Counted from the first letter of the stretch, positions 42,127-51,767 are shown. The stretch: 64,000 nt of DNA from Rubrivivax sp. (GCA_016719535.1 JADJYX010000042.1:124001-188000), one strand, 5' to 3'. The notes: a model not told the origin generated them from the sequence alone. A program made the numbers and translations.

Positions 42127-43005
42127 TCAGGGATGGGCGAAGGCGGCCCGGTGCGCGTGCAGCGCCGCCAGGTCCAGCGCCGGAAAGCGGCTTTCCACCA
42201 GCGACAGCACCTCGCCTTCGAGCGCATGCAGCGCCAGCGCGGCGGCGCGTGGCGGCGCGGCCAGCAGGGCCTCGATGCGGTCGGCCAGGCCGGGCGGCGC
42301 CAGGTCGAGGCTGGCGGCGAAGTGGTGCAGGCGCTTGTTCTGCAAGGTCGAGTAGTAGCGGCTGTTGACGGCTGCCAGCAGGCCCAGCAGGCGGTAGCAG
42401 GCCTGCACCTGCAGGTCGCGGCACCACAGCGGGGCGTCGCGGTGCACCAGTTGCTGCATCGCCGTCCAGGGCGTCGGGGTGGCGCTGAAGTGGCGCGCCA
42501 TGGCCAGCGCCAGCGCAGGCGGAAAGTCGGCCAGGCGCGCCTGCAGCGCCTGCAGCGGGCGCTGGCCGAACAGCGGCTCGGCCTTGAGGATGCCCTCGGC
42601 CAGGTGGTGCAGCGGCGTATCGGGGTTGTGGCGCAGCAGCAATTCGTCGATCTGGTCGTGCAGCACCGCATGCGATGCATAGGCCACCTGCACCTCGATG
42701 CCGTCGGCGATGAAGGCCACCACGGCCTGCTGCGCCGCCAGGTCGCCCGCGGTCCAGAACCAGGGCCCGCCGCCGGCGCGCCGGCACGCGGCCTCGAGCT
42801 CGTCGCGCGGCGGCAGCTCGCGCATGACGATGCTCATGTCGACGTCGGAGCGGGCGTCGGCCAGGCCGTCGACCACCGAGCCGGAGACGAAGGCCAGCAG
42901 GCTGCTGTCGTCCAGGCCGCGGTGGGCATCGGCCACACGCTGGGCCAGGCGCCGGCGTTCGCTGCCGTGCGAGAAGCCGGGGAGCGACGAAGCGGGGTTG
43001 AGCAT
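42127..43005 (-). CDS. Nucleotidyltransferase-fold protein
   Basis: A 292-residue protein. Residues about 35-75 match the polymerase-beta nucleotidyltransferase core: GS in FVSGSVVDGLADARSDVDMS with the two metal aspartates in DVD. The rest is helical. It is unlike known aminoglycoside enzymes beyond that motif, so the substrate is unknown. It lies 19 bases downstream of the HpcH-type gene on the same strand. The start at 43005 avoids overlap with that gene; an ATG at 43062 would overlap it by 38 bases. Confidence 0.7.
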   Translation of the reverse strand: MLNPASSLPGFSHGSERRRLAQRVADAHRGLDDSSLLAFVSGSVVDGLADARSDVDMSIVMRELPPRDELEAACRRAGGGPWFWTAGDLAAQQAVVAFIADGIEVQVAYASHAVLHDQIDELLLRHNPDTPLHHLAEGILKAEPLFGQRPLQALQARLADFPPALALAMARHFSATPTPWTAMQQLVHRDAPLWCRDLQVQACYRLLGLLAAVNSRYYSTLQNKRLHHFAASLDLAPPGLADRIEALLAAPPRAAALALHALEGEVLSLVESRFPALDLAALHAHRAAFAHP

Positions 43006-43024
43006 CGGCGTGGCGTCGCGCGGG

Positions 43025-43831
43025 TCAGGCTTCGCGCGTGCCGCCGGCGAGGTCGTGCACATGCTCGGTGTCGCGCCCGCGCAGCGCGGCGATCGACCGC
43101 TGCGCCGCCTGCACGAACAGGCCGAGGTCGGAATTGATGGCCAGGTAGTCGTAGCCGGCGGCGCGGTATTGGGCCATCACCTCGAGTTCGACGCCGATGC
43201 TGCCCACCGGCTTGCCGAGCGCGCGGCAGCGCCGCGCAGCGTCGGCCATCGCCTTCATCACCCGCGGGTGGTTGATCTGGCCGGTCAGGCCCATCGATCC
43301 CGACAGGTCGGCCGGGCCGACGAAGATCGCGTCGACGCCGTCGACGGCGGCAATGGCTTCCAGCTCGCCCAAGGCGGCTTCGGTCTCGATCTGCACGATC
43401 ACCGCCATCTGGCGGTTGGCCGTCATCAGGTAGTCGGGCTGGGTGCCGAATTTCGCCGCCCGGCTCATGCCGGCCATGCCGCGCACGCCCTGCGGCGGGT
43501 AGCGCGTGGCCGCCACCGCGGCCGCGGCCTCGGCGGCGTTCTGCACGAAGGGCACCAGCAGCGTGGTGGCGCCGGCGTCGAGCACGCGCTTGATCATGAC
43601 CGTGTCGTTCCAGGGCACGCGCACCACCGGCACCAGCCGCGTGCCGCCCACGGCCTGCAGCAGGTGCACCACGTCGCCCAGGTCGAGCGGGCCATGCTCC
43701 ATGTCGATGACGGCAAAGTCGAAGCCGGCGTGGCCGGCGGCCTCGGCCAGCAGCGGGCTGGCCGACAGCAGCCAGGTGCCCAGCGGTGGCTGGCTGCCGG
43801 CGCGCCTGAGCAGTTGCTTGAACGGATTCAT
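43025..43831 (-). CDS. HpcH/HpaI family class II aldolase
   Basis: A 268-residue aldolase or lyase. AGFDFAVIDMEHGPLD contains the catalytic histidine. RVPWND and LVPFVQNAAEA follow. VQIETEAAL contains the metal-binding glutamate, and VGPADLSGSMG the metal-binding aspartate. It cleaves or forms 2-keto-3-deoxy or 4-hydroxy-2-oxo acids to pyruvate plus an aldehyde. The chosen start MNPFKQLLRRAG matches family starts. It probably sits in an operon with the nucleotidyltransferase. Confidence 0.92.
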   Translation of the reverse strand: MNPFKQLLRRAGSQPPLGTWLLSASPLLAEAAGHAGFDFAVIDMEHGPLDLGDVVHLLQAVGGTRLVPVVRVPWNDTVMIKRVLDAGATTLLVPFVQNAAEAAAAVAATRYPPQGVRGMAGMSRAAKFGTQPDYLMTANRQMAVIVQIETEAALGELEAIAAVDGVDAIFVGPADLSGSMGLTGQINHPRVMKAMADAARRCRALGKPVGSIGVELEVMAQYRAAGYDYLAINSDLGLFVQAAQRSIAALRGRDTEHVHDLAGGTREA

Positions 43832-43916
43832 CGCGGGTTCCCCAGGGGTCGGAGTCCCGATGGTGGCCGCCCCGGCGTGCCCGGTCAAACCGGGCTGACC
43901 CCAGATGGCCGCATCG

Positions 43917-44936
43917 TCAGTTGCCGCGGGCGCTGCCGGCCTTGAGCAGGGTCAGCATTTCCGAGGGCGGTGCCGCCTTGGGGTCGAAGGGGTGCGCGCG
44001 CTGGCCGTTGATGGCGGCGATGATCTTGCGCACATAAAGCCGCGTCTCGGCGTAGGGCGGTACGCCGCGGTAACGGTCGACGGCCCGTTCGCCGGCGTTG
44101 TAGCCGGCCAGCGCCAGCGCCAGGTCGCCCTCGAAATACGCCAGCAGCCAGCGCAGGTAGGCCATGCCGCCGCGGATGTTCTGCGCCGGGTCGGTGGCGT
44201 TGCGCACGTTGAAGCGGCGCGCGGTGTCGGGGATCAGCTGCATCAGCCCCTGCGCATTCCTGGGCGACAGCGCCAGCGGGTCGAAATTCGACTCCTGCGC
44301 CATCACCGCCAGCACCAGGTGCGGCTGCAGCTGGTACTGCGGCGCCACCAGTTCGACGAAGCGCACGATCTGCGGCGGGGCGTGGGCCGGTGGCGGAGGG
44401 GGCGGCAGCGCGGCCGGCGTCAGCGTCGGCCGTGCGCCAGCGGCCGGGCCCGGCCGCGGCGGCGTGGCCACCGCCAGCGGCGGCGGGTCGGTATCGGGGG
44501 GGCGCAGGCAGGGGGGCGGCGCGCCCAGCGGCGTGCCCAGGCGCTGGGCCATCGCCACCGCCTGCGGATGGCCTTGCTCGGCGGCGGCACTGAACAGGTG
44601 CGCGGCATGGGCATCGTCGCGCTCGATGCCGCGCGCATTGGTCAGCATCCAGGCCAGGCTGTATTGCGCCTCGGCATCGCCGTAGCGGGCGGCGCGGCAA
44701 TAGAACTGCGCCGCCTTCACGGCGTCGCGCTCGATGCCTTCGCCATGCTCGTACGCATGGCCTTCCTTGCGCCAGCGCTCCACCTGCGAGGGCACGACCG
44801 GCCCGCGTTCACCCGGCGGCATGGTCGGGCGCGGCAGCGATTCCAGCGTCAGCGCCGGGTCGGGCAGCTGGGCCGCCACGGGTGCACCGGCCGACAAGGC
44901 CAGCAGCACCAGCAGCGCGCGCACGGTGCGCTGCAC
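43917..44936 (-). CDS. Lytic transglycosylase with Sel1-like repeats
   Basis: A 339-residue envelope protein. A GTG start at 44936 gives the signal peptide VQRTVRALLVLLALSAGAPVAA; a GTG at 44969 is the alternative, and there is no ATG. Residues about 60-130 hold two Sel1-type repeats (AAQFYCRAARYGDAEAQYSLAWML, quoted here in part). A Pro-rich linker follows. Residues about 205-320 are an SLT domain (AVMAQESNFDPLALS, with its catalytic glutamate, then NAQGLMQLIPDTARRFNV and GYNAGERAV). It cleaves peptidoglycan to 1,6-anhydromuropeptides. The Sel1 part is an uncommon addition. Confidence 0.88.
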   Translation of the reverse strand: MQRTVRALLVLLALSAGAPVAAQLPDPALTLESLPRPTMPPGERGPVVPSQVERWRKEGHAYEHGEGIERDAVKAAQFYCRAARYGDAEAQYSLAWMLTNARGIERDDAHAAHLFSAAAEQGHPQAVAMAQRLGTPLGAPPPCLRPPDTDPPPLAVATPPRPGPAAGARPTLTPAALPPPPPPAHAPPQIVRFVELVAPQYQLQPHLVLAVMAQESNFDPLALSPRNAQGLMQLIPDTARRFNVRNATDPAQNIRGGMAYLRWLLAYFEGDLALALAGYNAGERAVDRYRGVPPYAETRLYVRKIIAAINGQRAHPFDPKAAPPSEMLTLLKAGSARGN

Positions 44937-45114
44937 AGGCGGCGTGGCAGCGGGGGGCGGACGATGCACGTTGGTGAGGCACTGGCAGCCGGGAATCCTG
45001 CAGTTTAAGGGGCGCGCCGGCGACGTCGCGCCCGCGCGCATACCGGGCTTTTGCGGGGCCGGCCGCGGCCGCCCGCTGGCTATAGTGACCGCCCGACAAG
45101 ACAAGGAGACGAGG

Positions 45115-46080
45115 ATGCAGCGACGTGGCGTGATCCTGGCCGGCGTGGCCACCAGCCTGGCCGCGGCCGGCGTGCAGGCACAGGCCGAGCGGCCGCCGCT
45201 GAAGATCCTGGTCGGCTTTCCGCCCGGCGGCTCGGCCGACACCATCGCGCGGCTGCTGGCCGAGCGCATGCGCGAGGCGCTGGGCGGCCAGAATGTGGTG
45301 GTCGACAACAAGCCCGGTGCCGCCGGCCGCATCGCCATCGACCAGCTGAAGAATGCCGCCCCCGATGGCCAGACGGTGCTGGTGATGCCCAGCGGCCCGG
45401 TGGTGCTGTTCCCGCATGTCTTCAAGCGGCTCGGCTACGACGTCAACAAGGACCTGGCGCCGATCAGCCAGCTGGCGGGCTTTCAGTTTGCCGTGGTGTC
45501 GGGACCGAAGAGCAACGTGAAGAGCGTGGCCGAGATGCTGGCCAAGGCCAAGGCCGACCCGTCGACCGCCAGCTACGGCTCGTCGGGCAATGGCACCGTG
45601 CCGCACTTTCTCGGCGTGATGCTGGCCGATGCCGCCGGCGTGCCGCTGCAGCATGTGCCCTACCAGGGCGGCGCGCCGGCGATGAATGCGCTGCTGGGCG
45701 GGCACATCGGCTACAACATCGACGTGGTGAGCGAGGCGCTGGAGCAGCACCGTGCCGGCAAGGTGCGCATCATCGCGGTGGCCGGTGCCACGCGCTCGCC
45801 GCTGCTGCCCGACGTGCCCACGCTGCGCGAGCAGGGCGTGGCGATGGATGCCACCGCCTGGTTTGCGATGTACGGCCCCGGCGCGCTGCCGCGCGAGCAG
45901 GCCGCGCGCATCCAGCAGGCCGTGGCCACGGCGATGAAGGACCCGGCGCTGCGCCAGCGCTTCGAGGCCATCGGCCTGGAGCCCATCGGCTCCACCCCCG
46001 AGCAGCTGGCCGCGGTGCAGAAGGCCGACCTGGCCAAGTGGGAGAAGCCGGTCAAGGCCACCGGCTACCAGGCTGACTGA
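45115..46080 (+). CDS. Bug family substrate-binding protein
   Basis: A 321-residue receptor. The leader MQRRGVILAGVATSLAAAGV ends at QAQA. Family blocks are LKILVGFPPGGSADTIARLL, VDNKPGAAGRIAID, HVPYQGGAPAMNALLGGHI and LPDVPTLREQG. AAGGAG lies upstream. Its stop is two bases from the start of the sulfatase gene, so they are one transcript. The ligand may be the sulfated compound or its carboxylate product (inference). Confidence 0.95.
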   Translation: MQRRGVILAGVATSLAAAGVQAQAERPPLKILVGFPPGGSADTIARLLAERMREALGGQNVVVDNKPGAAGRIAIDQLKNAAPDGQTVLVMPSGPVVLFPHVFKRLGYDVNKDLAPISQLAGFQFAVVSGPKSNVKSVAEMLAKAKADPSTASYGSSGNGTVPHFLGVMLADAAGVPLQHVPYQGGAPAMNALLGGHIGYNIDVVSEALEQHRAGKVRIIAVAGATRSPLLPDVPTLREQGVAMDATAWFAMYGPGALPREQAARIQQAVATAMKDPALRQRFEAIGLEPIGSTPEQLAAVQKADLAKWEKPVKATGYQAD

Positions 46081-46082
46081 CC

Positions 46083-47399
46083 ATGACCCGACCCAACATC
46101 GTCTTCATCGTCGCCGACGACCTCGGCTTTGCCGACCTGGGCTGCTATGGCGGCCGCGATGCCGGCTTCGGCCCGGTGTCGCCGGTGCTCGATGGCCTGG
46201 CGGCGAAGGGCCTGAAATTCACCCAGGGCTACAGCAACAGCCCGGTGTGCAGCCCGACGCGCTTTGCGCTGATGACGGCGCGCTGGCAGTACCGGCTGCG
46301 CGGCGCTGCCGAGGAGCCGATCAACAGCAGGAGCCGCGGCAGCACCACGCTCGGCCTGCCGCCCGAGCACCCGACGCTGCCGTCGCTGCTGCGCGAGGCC
46401 GGCTATCGCACGGCGCTGGTCGGCAAGTGGCACCTGGGCTACCCGCCGGCCTTCGGGCCGCTGCGCTCGGGCTACGACGAATTCTTCGGCCCCATGTCGG
46501 GCGGCGTCGACTATTTCACCCACTGCGCCAGCAGCGGCACGCACGACCTCTGGCAGGGCGATGCCGAGCAGCACGAGATCGGCTACCTGACCGACCTCAT
46601 CAGCGACCGCGCGGTCGACTACGTGCAGCGCGTGGCCGGTGGCGAGCGCCCCTTTTTCCTCAGCCTGCACTACACCGCGCCACACTGGCCCTGGGAGACG
46701 CGCGACGACGCCGCGCTGGCCGAGGAGGTGAAGGACAACCTCTTCCACCTGCACGGCGGCAACATCCACAGCTACCGCCGCATGATCCACCACATGGACG
46801 AAGGCATCGGCCGGCTGATGGCGGCGCTGCGCGAACGCGGCGTCGAGCGCGACACACTGGTCGTCTTCACCAGCGACAACGGCGGCGAGCGCTTCAGTGA
46901 CAACTGGCCGCTGGTGGGCGGCAAGATGGACCTCACCGAAGGCGGCATCCGCGTGCCCTGGATCGCGCACTGGCCGGCGGGCATCGCGCCCGGAGGCGTG
47001 AGCGACCAGCAGTGCCTGACGATGGACTGGTCGGCGACGATGCTGGCGCTGGGCGGCGCCACGCCGCACCCCGACTACCCGCTGGACGGCGTCTCGCTGC
47101 AGGCCGTGCTGCGCGACCCCGCCGCCACCTTCGAGCGGCCGCTGTTCTGGCGCATGAACCACCGCGGCCAGCGCGCCTGCCGCATCGGGCGCTGGAAATA
47201 CCTGCGCGTGGACGGTCACGACTACCTGTTCGACATCCCGGCCGACGAGCGCGAGCGCGCCAACCACGCGGCACGTCAGCCCGAACGGCTGTCCGCCTTG
47301 CGTCAAGCCTGGCTGGACTGGGAGGCGACGATGCCGGCCATACCACAGGACGCCACCGTCAGCCTGGGCTACGGCACGAAGGACATGCCGCAACGGTGA
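46083..47399 (+). CDS. Sulfatase (type I, formylglycine-dependent)
   Basis: A 438-residue sulfatase. The N-terminal NIVFIVADDLGFADLGCYG holds metal-binding aspartates. Cys56 in CSPTRFALMTARW is the C-x-P-x-R motif that is oxidised to formylglycine. GKWHLG and FTSDNGGE complete the active site. There is no signal peptide, so it acts in the cytoplasm. It hydrolyses an organic sulfate ester of unknown identity. It follows the Bug receptor gene by two bases. No formylglycine-generating enzyme is in the window. Confidence 0.92.
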   Translation: MTRPNIVFIVADDLGFADLGCYGGRDAGFGPVSPVLDGLAAKGLKFTQGYSNSPVCSPTRFALMTARWQYRLRGAAEEPINSRSRGSTTLGLPPEHPTLPSLLREAGYRTALVGKWHLGYPPAFGPLRSGYDEFFGPMSGGVDYFTHCASSGTHDLWQGDAEQHEIGYLTDLISDRAVDYVQRVAGGERPFFLSLHYTAPHWPWETRDDAALAEEVKDNLFHLHGGNIHSYRRMIHHMDEGIGRLMAALRERGVERDTLVVFTSDNGGERFSDNWPLVGGKMDLTEGGIRVPWIAHWPAGIAPGGVSDQQCLTMDWSATMLALGGATPHPDYPLDGVSLQAVLRDPAATFERPLFWRMNHRGQRACRIGRWKYLRVDGHDYLFDIPADERERANHAARQPERLSALRQAWLDWEATMPAIPQDATVSLGYGTKDMPQR

Positions 47400-47474
47400 G
47401 CATGCGGGCGCTGTCGAGCGTCTGTCAAACAAACCTGATACCGTGCGGCCCCTTTCCGGAATGCATGGACACAA

Positions 47475-49007
47475 ATGCACACCTCCAGCTCGTCCCTGAA
47501 GCAGCGGCTGGCCAGCCTGGCCGGAGACCGCCTGCGCGGCATGAAGCGCGGCGTCGAGAAGGAGAGCCTGCGCGTGACGCCCTACAACGGGCTGGCGCTG
47601 ACGCCGCACCCGCAGGCCCTGGGTTCGGCGCTGACGCACCCGCACATCACCACCGACTACAGCGAGAGCCAGCTCGAGCTGATCACCGGCGTGCACGGCC
47701 AGGTCGAGGCCTGCGCGCGCGAGCTGAGCGAGATCCACCAGTTTGTCTACCGCGCCATCGGCGACGAACTGCTGTGGGTGGGCAGCATGCCCTGCGGGCT
47801 GCCGGCCGACGAGAATATCCCCATCGGCACCTACGGCACCAGCAACGTCGCGCGTGCCAAGAGCGTCTATCGCATGGGCCTGGGCCTGCGCTACGGGCGG
47901 CGCATGCAGACGATCTCGGGCATCCACTACAACTGGTCGCTGCCCGGGTTGGACAACGAAGCGCATTTCGGCCTCATCCGCAACTTTCGACGTCACTCTT
48001 TCCTGCTGCTGTTGCTGTTCGGTGCCAGCCCGGCGGTGTGCAGGAGCTTCGTCGAAGGGCGCCCGCACGAGTTGCAGCCGCTGGGCGAGGGCGGCTCGCT
48101 GCACCTGCCGCACGCCACCTCGCTGCGCATGGGGCGGCTGGGCTACCAGAGCGATGCGCAGGCCGCGCTGGCGGTCAGCTACAACAGCCTGGAGAGTTAT
48201 GCGGCGTCGCTGCACGGCGCGCTGACGCGCCCGCATCCGCCCTACGAGCGCCTGGGCGTGCGCAGCCTGGGCGGCGAATACAACCAGCTGGCGACCAGCC
48301 TGCTGCAGATCGAGAACGAGTTCTACGGCACCATCCGCCCCAAGCGCGTGATCCACCCCGGCGAGCGCCCGCTGCACGCGCTGCGCGAGCGCGGTGTCGA
48401 ATATGTCGAGGTGCGCTGCATGGACCTCGACCCGTTCGAGCCGGCGGGCATCAACGCGCAGACGATGCGTTTTCTCGACATCTTCCTGCTGCACTGCCTG
48501 CTGTCCGACAGCCCGCCCGATTCACCGGAAGAGATCGTGCGCCTGGGCCAGAACCAGCACCGCACCGCCGCGCGCGGGCGCGAGCCGGGGCTCAAGCTCG
48601 ACAGCGCCGGCGGCGAGGTGCCGCTGCTGGAATGGGCAGCCCTGCTGGTGGACGAATGCCTGCCGATCGCGCAGACGCTGGCGGCGGCGCTGGACGACGA
48701 CGGCTACCTGCTGGCGCAGGCCGCCGCCCGCGACGCGCTGCGCCGGCCCGCCGAGCTGCCGTCGGCGCGTGCGCTGCAGGCGATGCAGGCCGACCACGGC
48801 GACTCCTTCATCGCCTTCACGCGCGCACAGTCCCATGCCGCGCGCGCCGCCGTGATGGCGCAGCCTTATGCCGCCGCGCTGCAGGCCCGCCACGAGGCCG
48901 AGGCCCGTGCCTCGCTGGCCGAGCAGGCGCGCATCGAGGCCGCCGACACCCTGCCCTTCGAGGTCTACCGCCAGCATTACCTGGCGCCGGAGCGGCTGGG
49001 TCGCTGA
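47475..49007 (+). CDS. gshA: Glutamate-cysteine ligase
   Basis: A 510-residue proteobacterial-type GshA. MKRGVEKESLRVTP carries the N-terminal glutamate-binding signature. HPHITTDYSESQLELITG and the block FRRHSFLLLLLFGASP are typical of the family. It makes gamma-glutamylcysteine from glutamate, cysteine and ATP, the first step of glutathione synthesis. It stands alone 75 bases after the sulfatase gene and gshB is not adjacent. Length and motifs are full. Confidence 0.95.
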   Translation: MHTSSSSLKQRLASLAGDRLRGMKRGVEKESLRVTPYNGLALTPHPQALGSALTHPHITTDYSESQLELITGVHGQVEACARELSEIHQFVYRAIGDELLWVGSMPCGLPADENIPIGTYGTSNVARAKSVYRMGLGLRYGRRMQTISGIHYNWSLPGLDNEAHFGLIRNFRRHSFLLLLLFGASPAVCRSFVEGRPHELQPLGEGGSLHLPHATSLRMGRLGYQSDAQAALAVSYNSLESYAASLHGALTRPHPPYERLGVRSLGGEYNQLATSLLQIENEFYGTIRPKRVIHPGERPLHALRERGVEYVEVRCMDLDPFEPAGINAQTMRFLDIFLLHCLLSDSPPDSPEEIVRLGQNQHRTAARGREPGLKLDSAGGEVPLLEWAALLVDECLPIAQTLAAALDDDGYLLAQAAARDALRRPAELPSARALQAMQADHGDSFIAFTRAQSHAARAAVMAQPYAAALQARHEAEARASLAEQARIEAADTLPFEVYRQHYLAPERLGR

Positions 49008-49050
49008 GGGCCGGGGCCCCGGCTGTCGGGGTGACGCCGGCCGGCCACCG

Positions 49051-50175
49051 TCAATGCCCCGCCCGCCGCGTGTGGCCGAGGAAGAAGCGCAGCATCTCGC
49101 GGCTGGCGTCGGGCCCACGCGGGTCGGTATAGGAGCCAGCCGGCCGCCCGCCCGACCAGGCATGGCCGGCGCCGTGCACCACCCAGTGCTCGGCCACCGC
49201 TGGCCCTGATGCGGCGCCATGGCGGGTGCAGGTGTAGCGCAGCCCCTGCGCCGAGACGCCTCGTTCGACGACGGTGGCGCCGACGAACCCGGCTGCCTGG
49301 TGCGGTCGGCCGCGCAAGGCCGCCGCGATGACCTGCTCGCCATTGCGCGGGTGCACGGTCGGGTCCTGGTCGCCGTGGAAGACGATGGTCGGCACGGGCA
49401 GCGCGGCTGCGCCCGCGGGACGGGACAGCGGCTGCGCGTGGGCCCGCAGGCCGGCCAGCGCCGGCCCGGTATCGCCACCGCGCATCGCGGCCATCGCTTC
49501 GGGCAGGCTGCGGGCCGCGCCCGGCGCCAGCCCGGAGTGGACGCCGACGGCGGCGAAGACATCGGGGTGGGCGGCGGCCACCGCCGAGGCCATCGCACCG
49601 CCCGCCGACAGGCCGGCGATATAGACACGATCGGCATCGGCGCCCTGTGCGCGCACCACCGCCTGCGCCATGGCGGCGATGCAGGCCGCCTCGCCGCGGT
49701 CGCGCCCCTGGTGGTTGTGCTTGAACCAGTTCCAGCAGCGCGAGGGGTTGGCGTCGGCGGCCTGCGCCGGATAGAGCACGAGGCAGCCATGCTCGTCGGC
49801 CAGCGCATTCATGCCGGTCCCGGCGGCGAAATCGTCGGCATCCTGCGTGCAGCCGTGCAGCATCACCACCAGCGGCCGCGACCGGCCCTGCGCACCGGGC
49901 GGCACGTAGAGCTTGTAGCCGCGCGTCAGCGCGGCATGGGTGTGCGAGCCCGGCGTGAACGTGCCCGCGCTGCGGTCCGGCATGCGGGGCCGGTCGCCAG
50001 GGACGCTGGGTGCCACGGGCGGCACGGCGGCAGGCCCGACCGGCGGCATCGAGCCTGCCGGGCCGGGCGCGGCGCCGGCGAGCGCACTCTGGATCGCCGC
50101 CGTGGCGGCACCCAGCCGGCCGGCGCGGGTCAGGCGGGTGGCGTCGCGCATCAGGTCCTGCAAGCTGGGGTTCAT
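49051..50175 (-). CDS. PHB depolymerase-type esterase (short-chain PHA depolymerase family)
   Basis: A 374-residue alpha/beta hydrolase of the LpqC/PhaZ family. Residues 35-80 are a Pro-rich linker. LHGCTQDADDFAAGTGMN is the oxyanion region with the family cysteine. The nucleophile is Ser190 in GLSAGGAM, the acid lies in FHGDQDPTVH and the histidine in VVHGAGHAWSGG. It hydrolyses polyhydroxybutyrate oligomers or similar polyesters. There is no classical signal peptide at the chosen start MNPSLQDLMRDATRL. The ribbon-helix-helix gene ends 24 bases upstream on the same strand. Confidence 0.88.
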   Translation of the reverse strand: MNPSLQDLMRDATRLTRAGRLGAATAAIQSALAGAAPGPAGSMPPVGPAAVPPVAPSVPGDRPRMPDRSAGTFTPGSHTHAALTRGYKLYVPPGAQGRSRPLVVMLHGCTQDADDFAAGTGMNALADEHGCLVLYPAQAADANPSRCWNWFKHNHQGRDRGEAACIAAMAQAVVRAQGADADRVYIAGLSAGGAMASAVAAAHPDVFAAVGVHSGLAPGAARSLPEAMAAMRGGDTGPALAGLRAHAQPLSRPAGAAALPVPTIVFHGDQDPTVHPRNGEQVIAAALRGRPHQAAGFVGATVVERGVSAQGLRYTCTRHGAASGPAVAEHWVVHGAGHAWSGGRPAGSYTDPRGPDASREMLRFFLGHTRRAGH

Positions 50176-50199
50176 GGGGCCCTCGGGGTTGCCGCGCAT

Positions 50200-50625
50200 T
50201 CAGCGCTGCCGGGTGGCCAGTGCCGCCTTGACGGCCGGGCTGGCGTGCAGGGCGCCGAGCACGTCGATCGACGCGATCGTGGCCAGCGCCAGTTCGGGGG
50301 TGACGTCGGGTGCGAACGACGCCAGCCCCAGCACCCGCACCTGCAGCTTCTCGCCGCGCGCCTGGACGGCGCGCAGGTCGTCGGCGCTGAAATGCTGCAG
50401 CCCCAGCACCAGCGTCTTGCGCGCCACCACCTGCTGCAGGGCGTCGGCGTGGCGCGCCAGCTGGTTGCGGATGGCGGTGCGGATGAAGTCGGTGCGGTTG
50501 CCGTAGAAGCTCTCGGCCACCAGCAGGTCGATCTGCCCGAGGTCGACGAAGCCGAGGTTGATGGTGATCTTCTCGGACTCGGCGCTGCGTTCCGGGGCCG
50601 CGGCGGGGCGTTGTCTGGTGGCCAT
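50200..50625 (-). CDS. CopG-like ribbon-helix-helix protein upstream of the PHA depolymerase
   Basis: A 141-residue protein. Residues about 18-58 (KITINLGFVDLGQIDLLV, then FYGNRTDFIRTAIRNQL) fit a ribbon-helix-helix DNA-binding fold with a beta-strand followed by two helices. The remainder is helical, with VTPELALATIASIDVLGAL. It lies 24 bases upstream of the depolymerase gene, an arrangement common in Burkholderiales, so it may regulate it. The start at 50625 is preceded by GGATGG-type purines. Confidence 0.75.
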   Translation of the reverse strand: MATRQRPAAAPERSAESEKITINLGFVDLGQIDLLVAESFYGNRTDFIRTAIRNQLARHADALQQVVARKTLVLGLQHFSADDLRAVQARGEKLQVRVLGLASFAPDVTPELALATIASIDVLGALHASPAVKAALATRQR

Positions 50626-50681
50626 GGCGCCATCCTAACACCATCCAAAGGGATGGCTTGAGGATGGTCTGAATGGGGGGT

Positions 50682-51767
50682 TCAGGCGCCCAGCTGGCGG
50701 CAGACGGCCTCGGTCATCGCGCTGCAGCTGGCGTTGCCGCCGAGGTCGCGCGGCACCGTGTGGCCGGCGGCGAGCACGGCCTCCACCGCGCGGTCGACGC
50801 GCTCGCCTGCGGCGCGCAGGTCGGCGTCGTCGTGGCGGTCGGCGAGCCAGTGCAGCATCAGCGCGCCCGACAGGATGGTGGCCACCGGGCTGGCCAGGTT
50901 CTGCCCGGCGATGTCGGGTGCCGAGCCATGCGCGCCCTGGAACAGGCCATGCGCATCGCCGACCTCGGCCGAGGGCGCGATGCCCAGGCCGCCGACGGTG
51001 CCGGCGCCGAGGTCGGAGAGGATGTCGCCGAACATGTTCTCGGCCACGATGACGTCATAGCAGTCGGGCTTCTTGAGCATGTGCACGGTGATGGCGTCGG
51101 CATAGGCGTGGTCGATCTCGACGTCGGGGTAGCCGGCGGCCACCTCGTCGCACACGGCGCGGAAGAAGGCATAGCTGCGCAGGATGTTGGCCTTGTCGCA
51201 CACCGTCACGCGCCGCCGGCCGTCGCGCGGCGCACCCTGGCGGCGGCGCGCCAGCTCGAAGCTGAAGCGCGCCACGCGCTCCACGCCCTTGCGCGTCATC
51301 ACCAGCGTATCGGTGGCCACCTCGCCGCGCAGGTTGATGCCGGCGCCGCGGCTGGCATAGAGCCCTTCGGTGTTCTCGCGCACGATCACATAGTCGATCT
51401 GCCCCGGCTGCCAGCCCGCCAGCGGCGAGGTGACGCCGCGCAGCAGCCGGATCGGCCGCACGTTGGCATAGAGGTCGAGCCGGAAGCGCAGGCGCAGGTG
51501 CAGGTCGTTGCCGACCTCGGTGCCGTCGGGGTAGGTGACGCCCGGCAGGCCGGCGGCGCCGTGCAGGATGGCATGCGCATCGCGGCAGGCGGCGAAGGTG
51601 TCGTCGGGCAGCACGGCGCCGGTCTTCAGATGGTGCGCCGCGCCGCCTTCGGCGGCCGTGAAGCGCAGCCGTTCGCCGCAGGCTTCGCGCAGCACGGTGA
51701 TGGCCGACTGGCAGACCTCGGGGCCGATGCCGTCGCCGTCGATGGTGACGATGTCGTAGGTGCGCAT
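50682..51767 (-). CDS. Isocitrate/isopropylmalate dehydrogenase family protein
   Basis: A 361-residue beta-decarboxylating dehydrogenase. VTIDGDGIGPEVCQSA begins the fold. Substrate arginines lie in RLRFRLDLYANVRPI and in VIVRENTEGLYASRG. YDVIVAENMFGDILSDLGAG holds metal aspartates, with GLGIAPSAEVG and FQGAHGSAPDIAG after it. The ENTEGLY form differs from the tartrate enzyme at 37111 and is nearer to isocitrate or homoisocitrate-type members. The substrate is uncertain. The DUF169 gene follows upstream on the same strand, 19 bases away. Confidence 0.9.
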   Translation of the reverse strand: MRTYDIVTIDGDGIGPEVCQSAITVLREACGERLRFTAAEGGAAHHLKTGAVLPDDTFAACRDAHAILHGAAGLPGVTYPDGTEVGNDLHLRLRFRLDLYANVRPIRLLRGVTSPLAGWQPGQIDYVIVRENTEGLYASRGAGINLRGEVATDTLVMTRKGVERVARFSFELARRRQGAPRDGRRRVTVCDKANILRSYAFFRAVCDEVAAGYPDVEIDHAYADAITVHMLKKPDCYDVIVAENMFGDILSDLGAGTVGGLGIAPSAEVGDAHGLFQGAHGSAPDIAGQNLASPVATILSGALMLHWLADRHDDADLRAAGERVDRAVEAVLAAGHTVPRDLGGNASCSAMTEAVCRQLGA

